Source: Spirodela intermedia
Lineage: Eukaryota > Streptophyta > Magnoliopsida > Alismatales > Araceae
Direction of reading: 5' to 3'
NCBI GenBank assembly: GCA_902729315.2
Contig: LR746266.1
Span: 3,234,759 to 3,298,758 of the forward strand
DNA length: 64,000 bases
A program made the position numbers and the translations under genes. Position 1 is the stretch's first letter; each line of letters begins with the position of its first letter. The notes below the pieces were generated by a model that was given only the letters and a program-made list of their open reading frames with translations, did no database searches and was not told the origin of the DNA. Below, in pieces: positions 35,192 to 45,788 of the stretch.

Positions 35192-38100
35192 ATGAGACCT
35201 CGCCGCCTGGTCCGCGCAAGGTCTGCCGGAGGGGAAGGCGACAGCGGCGTCTCCACCGGTCGATTCTCCAATGTGGGTGGAGATTCATTCGGTCGTGAGC
35301 TCGGATATGCTGTAATTTTTTAATTTCGACCGTGGTGGATTCTGATTCTTTTCTCCTCGATCGGCGCAGGTGGTCGATGTTTTGCACCTGGTTGTTTCCC
35401 TCGGGTTGATCCTGGCGATGGATAAGTTTCTGAAGCGAACTTTCGCGGCCGCGGCTATCAAGCTCCCCAGCTCCCTCTTCGGGATGTTCTGTGTTTTCAC
35501 CGTCCTGATTGTCTTGGACGTCACCGTTCCGTCCGCCGCCAAGAGATTTATGGATTTCTTTGAGCCGGGAACGCTGTTCATCCGGAGGTGGCTTCCGCTG
35601 TTCTACGTGCCTTCATTGGTTGTTTTGCCTCTGGCAGTGAGGGACATCCCCCCCGCTGCGGGGCTCAAAATTTGCTTTATTTTCAGTATGTCGAACTTTA
35701 AACCATCATCCCATTATTTTCTTGTAGATGAATAAAAAATAGTTGATAAGTGCGTAATGTTTGATTTCCAGCTCTGTGCTTGTTCTCCCTACGACGATGG
35801 AAAGTTTGCTTAATGATTAATTTGTTCTGAGATTCATATAGTTCGTTCAAATTAAGAAAAAAAATAGATACTGCGTCGTCAGTCTTTATTATTTTGTATT
35901 CTGACCCTGATAATGGCCTCTGCTGGTTTTTGTTTCCACATTAACAATATGAATCGCCTCATTCTGTGAATTTTGGCAATTCTTTTGGTCGTATGGCATT
36001 TTCGTTCCACTGCATCATTCCATATTTGGCCCATATTTTCTCGGTTCCGGGACTATATTGTGGCTGAAACTAATGTGCCTTCAAGGACCCAATTCAGATT
36101 TTCTGAGCCATATTTTGTGTTCTTTTTTATCATAAGGCTACATAAGTTGAACTGGGTACTCCAGAAAGTCCACAGATTGGCCAAACCTTTAACAATTCTT
36201 GGACACAGTAGGGATTTTGGAGCATTTATTTCGAGTGTCATGGGTGAAGTCTTGATGACTTGATTTCTGTCCCGCAGGGTCTTTACTGTTTGCATAATTC
36301 CCCAGTCTCCCCCTCCCTTTCGTTCAAGTATATAAATAAGAAAAAAATTCCTGTGGCCGAGTTATACATTAAATTAGAGAGCAAAGAAATCCTGGATGTA
36401 AAAGGAAAGCCTTTAGGTCTGGCAAGTGGTATAACAATATATATGTGGGTTGTTTTTTCAACTTTCTGTTCTTACATTTTGCAAGTTCCTTAGTTAATGG
36501 ACATTCTTATCATCTCAATGAGAGTGCATCCATAATTTCTGATAAATGTGGACGTGCATGCCTTGCAATATTGATTTTCAAGTCATAAAACAATGTTCCT
36601 TCCTGGCAGTTTTTTTAGTGTTTTAAAATGATCTGTTACTAGTGTATGCTTCTTGTGTTGCAGGAACTTATTTTATGCATCTGAATCTAATCCTCCCTGA
36701 ATTGTGCTTATATGTAGAGCTTTCCTGGACAAGCATTTTCGAGACAAATATGTTCTCAGAGGTTTTCGCCCTAGAGAACTGATCAGTTTGCTTCTCTCTT
36801 GTCTTTCAGTTGGAGGCTGGGTAGCTTCGCTATGTGTTGCAGGCTACACTGCACTAACTGTACGAAAAATTGTCAAAACAGAATTGATACCAGCTGAAAC
36901 AATGACAAAACCCCCTCCATTTACAAGCACTGAGATTGGTGCATGGACTGCTATTTTCATTTCTTCATTTATTCTCGCATCTCTTGCACCAACAGCATTA
37001 GGAACAAGTGCAAGAACGAGCCTTCCGTTTCTTCTAGCTGCTACAGTGTTAGGATACATGGTTGGTTCAGGGTAATATTTTCTTTCCCAGTTATTTGGCA
37101 TCTATCGAACCACACTGCATAATGTTCAATAATACTACGGCTCATCTTGTTACATTGTCTTTTTTGCTTTACAGGCTCCCATCTGACGTCAGGAGGATCT
37201 TTCATCCAATTGTCTGCTGTGTGTTATCTGCAGATTTGGCAGCCATAATTTTTGGGTATTTGTCACAGTCAGGAATGAATCATGTTCTAGGTTCGAAACC
37301 TTTTTTCTCTGCTTTTCTACGAACTTTACAATCGAATCACGTAAAACTATGTAATTTTTGTATGAGGAATAATGGAATATGTACAGATGTTTTCAGCTCC
37401 TTATTTTTTTTAGATGAATTGAAAAGCATTACTTGTAAAAAAAGATGCAATGATCAACAAAACTTCATGTTGGATGTCATATTTGTGCCTTTCTCTACAT
37501 TACATTATTCTTGATGGGTTTAACTGCGGAGCATTCCTGCTGCAAGAAGAGGTGGGCATAGGATAGATCCTTTTGGAAGTCTAGACTTTGAGAGAAGATA
37601 CAAGGTTCAAACATAGAAGGAAGAGAAAGAAAAATGGCCTGAGTTGGTAAGAAAAGAACTGATGAAGTGCAATTTCTTAGTAAGGTTTGGATGATTCTGG
37701 GCCCACACTACACAAAGCCTGTTCTTTGGGAAGTCAATATCTGCATTCTTGGAGTAACATGCAAAGATCTATGTGATGATTCAGTCTTTCACGGTATTTG
37801 TTGAAATGGAGAAATAAACCTCATCATGAAGGACAGAGGGGAGAACGGTGGAAACCGCCTCAAGAATCATTTTACTCTAACCCCCATTATATAGGGAGTA
37901 ACAATGCACAAATTTTGCAAAAACACCCTCAACTAATTATTCTATTTCCCTACGACCTAGAACTTCCAACAGTATTCTGTTCCTGTGTAGATACTTTCTA
38001 TTCTTATCGTTACATTTGATTCTCAAGAAATATTAGGCTTCTAAGGAGGCTCCTTTTTGACCGTTTTGATTCTCATGAGCTTCTAGAAACGTTAAGATTT

Positions 38101-39014
38101 TAGAAATATTCATGCACAGAACTCTGTAAATTCCAGGAGGACTCACATACTGTTCATGAAATGATCAATAACCAGAAGAAAATCTCTTAGTTAACTAAAA
38201 ACGTTCACTAAGCTGTGCGGAGTGACAGCTACAAATATGAGTTTATCTTCAGTTTTTACTCTTTAATGGATAATCTACTGACTGATTCTATTTTTATTTC
38301 GTGTTTAAAAAATAATAATGCTTGTGCAGGGGACTACCTGACGAGGATCCCCTCAAACCCTGGAGCCGGCGATATTCTTATGGGGTTCTTGGGCTCTGTT
38401 ATCATTTCTTTTGCCTTCTCGCTGTTCAAACAGAGAAGGGTATGATACTTCCTTCCATGGATGAAACTATGCATCCCTCAACTATATATTGACCAAGCTC
38501 TCCTCAGTTATTGGAAAATTTACCTCTCTGAAATTTTATTCAAATCAAGAAAAAAAAAGTATTTCATTTTTATTACGTCATATATCATTTAATTTGGGAG
38601 ATGATGCTCTCTTGGTGACTGACAGTTCCACTTGCCCTTGTATAGCTTGTCAAGAGGCACGCAGCTGAGATATTCTCATCCATTGTCATCTCAACAATTT
38701 TCTCCCTATATTCAACGGCCATTTTAGGCCGGTTGGTCGGATTAAAACCAACTTTGACCCTCTCGATCCTCCCGAGATGCATAACTCTGGCGTTAGCACT
38801 CAGCATATCATCATTGTTCGAAGGTACCGACTTGATACCCACTTTGGAAACTCTTTTTCGCTCTCTAATATGCTCATTTTTGCTGGTTATTTCTGATGCC
38901 ACGTCCATGTATGTTGATCAGAAATGTCTAAGATTTTTCTCATGTTGTTTATGACCTGCATTACTTGTACAACTATTGTTCTATATTTGATATAGTTTCT
39001 TCTTTCTTGGCCCA

Positions 39015-39051
<37 letters not shown>

Positions 39052-40281
39052 CTCTCTCCTTTCTCTCTCTTAATGGAGGACCCAGACACAGGTCTGATAG
39101 TGAGAAAATTTCTCACTAAATTTCCCCCATGTTTCAGGTACAAATCCATCACTTACTGCCACTGTAGTCGTCCTGACCGGACTTGTGGGGGCGAATTTCG
39201 TCCAGGCGCTGCTCAACAAGCTCGGTTGGAATGACCCCATCGCCAGAGGAATAGCAACAGCCTCAAGGTATCCCCGTCGTTCATTTATGCTCCATTTGTT
39301 CTAGTGCTTTCTAGAATCATTGATACATAAATCCCCACCAGGCTGCTTACAGTGGGAAAGAAAATAATTGGGCTCCTTCGTCATTCAAGAATTTTCCTTG
39401 GACATAAAACGAAAAAAAATATTTCTTTTGTGGATGATTCACCAGCATGACTATCTGAATAATCTTCATGTGGCATTTATACTTCTGGAGGATGATAGTT
39501 GAGGTCAATGGGTTTTTCTAATCGTTTTAAGGTTTTCCAGGGGCATAAAAATAATTTTTAATTATTCATCGTGTAGAGTGCTATCAGGAAGTTTTAAGGT
39601 TTTTTCATTATATTATTCTTTTGGAACCGAAGATTCGGAAAATTATTTTTTTATGGGAATTGCTGATATATTTATCTGAGTATTCTCTTTATGATGTTTC
39701 GCTTTAGGAGGTCAGTAAAAAAGGGAAGAAATCACATGGGCTTTTGCAGAATTTTCCAACCATTTCGCAGGGACTGAAACATTATCTCCATCCGAATAGC
39801 CTCCTCTCTCTGGCATCAAAACTAATTAAAATAACCCTTCTTTTTCATCATGAAAAACCTTTTTTTTAGGGACATAAAACAAAAAGGCCTTTTTTTCGAC
39901 ATTTCGCAGGGGCAAAAAAAATGGGTCTTTTTCAGCATCCAATCATTTCTCAGGGACATAAAAAATAATCTCCATATGAATAGCCTCATCTCTTTGGCGT
40001 CAAAACTAATAAAAATAACCCCAAGAAAAATTGTCTTAATGAAAAACTTTTTTAGGGACATATAAAGAAAAAGGCTTTTGTTTTTAGCACTACGATTATT
40101 GGCTAACACATCTCCACATGTTGTCTACAGTGCTCATGGGCTGGGAACCGCCTCCCTCTCGGCCAAGGAGCCTGAGGCCCTCCCCTTCTGTGCGATTGCC
40201 TATGCGCTGACTGGGATCTTTGGGTCCCTTCTCTGCTCGGTCCCTGTGGTGAGGCAAAGCCTGATCTCCATTGTCTCATAA
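35192..40281 (+). CDS. PLGG1: Plastidial glycolate/glycerate translocator (LrgA/LrgB fusion family)
   Basis: Eight exons: 35192-35272, 35370-35685, 36810-37071, 37175-37290, 38330-38439, 38646-38823, 39138-39267, 40131-40281. They join in frame into 447 residues. PLGG1 sits in the chloroplast inner envelope and exports glycolate while importing glycerate in photorespiration. The LrgA-like half is in exons 2-3 (LFGMFCVFTVLIVLDV, RRWLPLFYVPSLVVLPLAV). The LrgB-like half is in exons 3-8 (TSARTSLPFLL, PGAGDILMGFLGSV, ILPRCITLALALS, SAHGLGTASLSAKEPEALPF). All introns are GT-AG. The start is the first ATG after the TATA box in the frame that splices to exon 2. That gives only about 20 residues of basic transit peptide, about 60 fewer residues overall than expected for the family. 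The exon-1 donor (GTGGGT) is weak, so the first exon is the least certain. Confidence 0.88.
39770..40040 (+). repeat. ~180-bp tandem duplication in PLGG1 intron 7
   Basis: The block with AATAGCCTCCTCTCTCTGGC (about 39797) recurs as AATAGCCTCATCTCTTTGGC (about 39977). In both copies TTTTAGGGACATA..A-type words follow. It lies wholly in the intron. Confidence 0.65.
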
Positions 40282-40605
40282 GAATCGAAGGTCATCTCTA
40301 CTTCTCTCCCATTTTCTTGGGCCTTAGCTGCCTTTTATAGTTATCATAGGCATCAAAATATGATCCTTAATTCGGTAAAATATTGAGTAAGAACGTTGAC
40401 TCAATCACGTAATGTTACATTTTTAGTAGAAATCGGTGTCATCTTGGCCTAGGATTGAAGGACAGAAGAGGCCAATCGGAGGCTTTATCCTTTCCATTAT
40501 GGTAAAAGCTTTCTTGCTCCATTTTTTCTAGGCTTCAGGACTCATTATCAAGGTCTAAAAGAAAAATAGGTCAATCATTTAACAGTATCTACTATAGAAG
40601 CATAA

Positions 40606-40642
<37 letters not shown>

Positions 40643-40703
40643 ATAAATGTACATATATGTAGTAGGCAAGTTCATATGGATGAGACATTTACTCTTGTTG
40701 AAG

Positions 40704-40737
<34 letters not shown>

Positions 40738-42068
40738 ATAAATATACATATGTTGTTTAGTAGGTAAGTTCATAGGGATGAGACATCTTGATAAGGTCCA
40801 ACATGGAAAAAAAAATTACATATTTTTGCCACACCCACGTTGGTTATTGGTCTACATGGAATAGTTGACCATTAAACAATTTGTTTGCTTTGAACACATG
40901 TAGTAATTGAAAGAAATGTTAACTAGTTATTGAAAATTTATATTATCATATTCTCCAATAAATTGAATTTTAGTAAACATTTTTAATTAATATGTTAGTA
41001 ATAAATCCGAACATATGCATAATATCCCTTTAAGCAAAAATGTATTGTGGTTAATGTGAGTGACGGTTGTCGTAGAACAACAAACTTCACTTCACTTCCA
41101 TGAGATTAGCTGAAGAAAGAATCATCTAAAGAGGAGCCTTGGTGAGGAACACAGTCTTTCCCCTTGCAAGTTGTCTTTTTAAGCAATAGAATCCTTTTAT
41201 AGATACATTATTAATATTTAAATAATAAATCAATGCAAGATAATGAATAAATATCTATATTTTTACTGCATAATTTGAATAATAAAAGAGGAGCTTCTAT
41301 TCCACCTCTACATAACTACAAGCTTCCAATGAATTCTAGATTCCTTCACCTAAATTTCTCACACTCATTACATTTTCTCATATTTTCCTTTTAATATCAT
41401 TTTTTTAATAACATTAGTTCATATTTTATTTTTTTATATGGTTAAAGAGCATATTATGGTCCATTTCATTTATCATTTATCATTTATGCGTGGGTTCCCT
41501 ATTATCATATAATGCATGTTATTTAACAAAAATCACTCGAATATGTTTTTTAAAGGGCGATGTTGCTTACTAAGAGGAGAGCCTTTGGAAGAAAACTCTT
41601 CCCGTGCAGATTTGGGTTTTGCTCCGCATTTATCCACATGTCAACCTAAAAAGGATCCACGTGGTAAAAGGCTTAATCATCAGCCTAGGTGGCGGTCCAA
41701 GCTTTATTAGCACCGAGTGACTGGTGGGGGCTTTTATCTTTTATAAAGCCCGAGCCCGAGTAGAGCTCTAACCCTCGTTCTTGACCGCCACGTGTTTAAT
41801 CGTTCTCTTAGGCCGACGCACGTGGATCGGCTGATTTAAAGTGGGGCCCGCCACTAAGGGTGCGCTCGAATAAGGATATTCCTACAATTAAAATATGTCA
41901 TAGGCAAAAATTAAGTTATCACGAGTAGGTACGTACGAAAGCGTAATTGAGTGTCCAGGAGGTATTCCCGTAATTTGGGTCGAAACACGAGACTGAATCT
42001 GGGCGGCGGCGGCAGCAGGCGTACAACTGGACATCATCATCATCCCCACCCCCAGTCGCCGTCCGAGC

Positions 42069-42080
<12 letters not shown>
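40282..42080. other. Intergenic region between PLGG1-type and BBR/BPC genes
   Basis: It holds the PLGG1 3' end, two CT tracts in a short duplication (40609-40790) and AT-rich DNA to about 41500. A more GC-rich section (41690-41870) contains CACGTGG words, probably the distal promoter of the next gene. No coding frame is convincing. Confidence 0.5.
40609..40790. repeat. Tandem duplication with CT dinucleotide tracts
   Basis: Two ~95-bp copies each consist of a (TC)n tract followed by TGAAATAAATRTACATAT and TAGGYAAGTTCATAKGGATG-type sequence. They start near 40609 and 40706. Confidence 0.7.
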
Positions 42081-42100
<20 letters not shown>

Positions 42101-44118
42101 CTAGGAAGGTCAGCCCATTTCTGAACTGTTCCACTGCTCTTGCAGTAAAAGGGTGGGTAATTAACGCCGGTTATTTGGCCATAAAGTGCTGGAAAAATCG
42201 AAGAAAAGTCTGTAGACCGGGAAGAGATAGAGAGAGAGAGATAGTGAGGGAGGGAGGGGTGAGAGAGAAAGAGGAGGGGGAAGAAGGGTTTGAAGAGTAG
42301 AAGGGAGTGGTGATTTCCTGGGAGAGATCTTATGTTGTAAGCATCGTCCTTTCTCTTCCTGCTTGCGGTTTTCCTAGTTCTTCCCGTCCTGTTTGATTTT
42401 CTGTGCTTCTGATGGTTTCTTCTCTGTCCTGGTTTGCATTTTCTCTCTCCTCGGCCCTCCCGAGATTTCTGCCAGCTTGTGTCGCGCGCTTCTCTCTCCC
42501 TGGTCAGTTCGATCGGGGTTGGATGATGCCCCTCTCCCCATCCCCCTTCCTTGAAATCTGGTTCGATCTCTTTCTGTCGAGATGCTGAGGACGGTTTGCT
42601 CCTCTGAGATGTGTTCTCTGTCGGATGTCGGTCGGCTTCCTCAGCCTCCTCTTGCGGACCAGCTTATGTGGTGTTCTTCCCGTTCTTCAGCTCTCGATTT
42701 TCGTTCCCCAAACCCTAGATTCTGTTCGGACCGGATCGTCCTAGCGGGAGCCGATTCCAGTCCGGCGTTCCCACTGAACTCTGGCCCTCTTCTGCTTAGA
42801 TGCATCCTCCGTTGTGGATGATCGGCACGGGAGGATGGCTTATCTAGGTCATCCGATGTGCTTCCCGCGTAGATTTGGGGGAAATGCCAGCCTCTGCAGA
42901 TTCGTGCTGTTTATGATCTTCTCTATATGTTTAAGCTGGTATTCAAAGTTCTCATCGTATTAGGACATCATTTCTGTGTGTGGCGAACATTTCTCATGAA
43001 TGGTTGCATCCTTCAGTCCAGCAGAAATATTTCGTCCTGATCCTGTCTAAGATTCTTGGCCATGGTTGCTGAAGTGACGAGAACAGGAGATCATCTCTGG
43101 TGTGTGCTTCATTCGAAGATTCTGTTTATTCATCAGAATATGATCTCTTGAACATAATATTTTAGGTCTCCTTGTCTGAACTCGAGGTTATGCGGAAGAG
43201 TCTTGTTTCCTGATTACTGATTCAGATCACAACGGAGTAGGGATCTATGACGCTAAAGCATTTGTCTTCGTGTGATTGGCCTTGTTTTTAATCTTTATCA
43301 GAATGTATTTTGGTTTCTTCGACTACTCTCGTTTGTTTCTTATTGTGTTCTTGCGTTTTTCTTCTGATGATCATCACATCACATTCTTCTGATATCATGA
43401 TCACATCATTTTGGGTCTTGATTAATCTCAAACTTATATTAGTTAAAATTCAAATGACTGGCTTGGAAGATCAAAGTTTTTATATATTGGGTTATTGAGC
43501 TAATATCTAGCTCATCAGAAACCCTTGTTTATTGATTACTAGTTGAAATGTATGACCAGGGATGCATTATGTGCCTGGAATTCTTCTTAGATTGATCAGA
43601 TTTTCATTATCTTCATCATAATATTTTTGCGGGGTTCGTTTTGGAGATTTTCCAGCTCATGTGGAAATCTTGATCCCCGGATTCAGTGAATGGATATATA
43701 TATATATATATATAGTTCTTCCACTCTTTTTCCGGCCAATCAGATTTCTGACATCTCAGCCAGAATATATTTTTTTGGGGTTTTTTCAGGAATTTCATGC
43801 TCGTGGGTAGATCTTCTCTCCTGAGTATTGATTCAAATGACTGACTAGGAATGAATTATGTTCTTCAATTTTTTCCTTCTGATCAATCAATTTTTTTCAA
43901 TCCTTGTCTCAGTGCAATGGGTTTTTTCTAGCTGATTTCATTCTCACATGGAAATATATGCGACTGCTGACTAGTAAATATACCATGTTCTTGCATTGTT
44001 CTTCTTGAGATCCGACTTTTGATCTTTATTTTCTATTTTTTCAGAGATCCACTCTGCCCCTTCTGTACTTGTTTTTTAGCGTCGAAAACAAGCTTCTAGT
44101 TTCCTTAATGGGCTGAGC

Positions 44119-44166
<48 letters not shown>

Positions 44167-44167
44167 A

Positions 44168-44199
<32 letters not shown>

Positions 44200-44225
44200 G
44201 CTCGATCAAAAACAATTTGGTTCTC
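42081..44225 (+). promoter_or_regulatory. 5' leader of the BBR/BPC gene with a ~1.74-kb intron
   Basis: GA tracts at 42081-42100 and 42226-42250 lie in or near the first leader exon. A donor TT|GTAAGC at 42337 and a strong acceptor (CTTGTTTTTTAG) ending at 44079 define a likely leader intron. No credible coding frame interrupts 42400-44080. The second leader exon carries an ~80-bp GA tract. Long leader introns are common in this gene family. Exact transcription start is not determined. Confidence 0.5.
44119..44199 (+). repeat. (GA)n tract in the BBR/BPC 5' leader
   Basis: About 80 bp of nearly pure GA with small interruptions, ending 27 bp upstream of ATG 44226. BBR/BPC proteins bind GA/CT repeats, so this is a candidate self-binding site. 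Confidence 0.85.
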
Positions 44226-45059
44226 ATGGACGGGAAGGCAAGACTGGGCGTCCGGAATTGGGATTTCTCCGGTCAGCAGCAGCCGCCAAGGAATGTAGAC
44301 CCGGCGCTCAAGCAGCCCTCTCCGGATGCCGCACCACCTCACCAGCAATCTGCCGCCGCCGCTGCTGCTGCTGCCCAACACGCTGCCTTCCTGAAGATGA
44401 GTGCCTACCCAGACCGCCACTCCGTCCTCGCCGAGACCAACTACGGCCCCATGGATTTTGGGTGGGTTCCCCAGAGGAACTTTCTGGCAGCACCGCCCAA
44501 GTCTGACCTCAACTCCTCCCCCGGTGGCCAAGTCAACCTGGAGATGGCCGCCGCCGCCGCCCCGGCAGCACCACCGCCCGGTGCCACCAGCAAGGCTGCC
44601 AAGAAGCAGAAGAAAGCTGGCCGTGTGGCGACAAAGATCCTCCAGCCGAAGCCACCGAAGAAGCCACCACCGCCGCCAAGAAAGAAGGCGGCAGGTTCGG
44701 GCTCGGCAGCAGGGAAGCGCGAGAAGAAGAACCCAGAGATCGCCTTGGAGGGTATCACCTTTGACTTCTCCGGCGTGCCGTCCCCGGTTTGCTCGTGCAC
44801 TGGTGTGCCACGGCAGTGCTACCGGTGGGGCGCCGCTGGGTGGCAATCGTCGTGCTGCACCACCAACATCTCAGAGTACCCGCTGCCGATGAGCACCTTA
44901 AGGCCTGGGGCGCGACTTGCAGGGAGGAAGATGAGCATCAATGCGTATGGAAAGCTGCTCCAGAGGCTGGCTGTCGAGGGGTACGACTTATCTACCCCCG
45001 TTGACCTCAAGCCCCACTGGGCCCGCCATGGAACCAACAAGTTCGTCACCATCAGGTAG
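44226..45059 (+). CDS. BBR/BPC-family GAGA-binding transcription factor
   Basis: A single coding exon of 277 residues. These nuclear factors bind GA/CT repeats and regulate homeotic and developmental genes, partly through Polycomb recruitment. The N-terminus MDGKARLGVRNWDF and the NYGPMDFGWVPQRNFL block are typical of group I. An Ala tract (43-50) is followed by a Lys/Pro-rich basic region (124-169). The conserved DNA-binding domain (about 178-277) has five cysteines (C189, C191, C198, C210, C211; CSCTGVPRQCYRWG), RPGAR..GRKMS and HWARHGTNKFVTIR at the C-terminus. The start is the first ATG giving the canonical N-terminus. The leader is GA-rich and spliced. The gene is tail to tail with phosphoribulokinase, with 729 bp between stop codons. 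Confidence 0.93.
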   Translation: MDGKARLGVRNWDFSGQQQPPRNVDPALKQPSPDAAPPHQQSAAAAAAAAQHAAFLKMSAYPDRHSVLAETNYGPMDFGWVPQRNFLAAPPKSDLNSSPGGQVNLEMAAAAAPAAPPPGATSKAAKKQKKAGRVATKILQPKPPKKPPPPPRKKAAGSGSAAGKREKKNPEIALEGITFDFSGVPSPVCSCTGVPRQCYRWGAAGWQSSCCTTNISEYPLPMSTLRPGARLAGRKMSINAYGKLLQRLAVEGYDLSTPVDLKPHWARHGTNKFVTIR

Positions 45060-45788
45060 CTGGCCCCACCTCTCTCTACTCTCTCTCTCTCCCTCTCTCT
45101 ACCTGTCGCTCTCTTGTTTCTCTCTCTTGATGGGGTGGTGTTTTCATAGCTCTTTTGGTTATGTATGCGACTGGGTCTTTGGAACATGGGGAGGAACAGG
45201 GTGGCGGTATCTTGTGGAGGCTCTCGTGTGGATGTGTGTGGTATGTAGGATTGCGCGCAGATGGAAAGCTGCTGGTTTGGAGGGAGCCCAGATTTCTGGG
45301 TTACCGCCAATGAGTGAGAAGGAGAGATTGATAGATGGTAGAGAGTGAGCGAGAGAGAGAGTGAGAGGCTTCTGGGTTGAATTGGGTTCTTCTTACGGTT
45401 TGAGTTGATCATCATCAGTTGAAATTAAATGGGTCATACATACCCGCAAGAGGAGAGAGAGAGAGAGAGAGAGAGAGTTTCTTGTTGAAACACAACAGGG
45501 GCCTTGCCTTCTTGCTCGAGGTAATCAAGAGTAAAAATGGTCATACACAACGAGAGATAGAGAGAGAGAGAACTGGATTCTGCGTAGCATGATTAACGGA
45601 CAGTTTATCCTGCCTTAGAGCCCTCTGGGACCCCTCGGCAAGATCTCATCTCCTTCTACTGCTACGGGCTACAGTGGCACATCGACGAATCTGTGTTGAA
45701 GATAAAGAGGGGAAGAGAGAGAAGAGCGAGAAAGAAGAGAGAGAAAGAGAAAGGACCCACCGGCGGCGGCGGCGGCGGCGGAGGAGAT

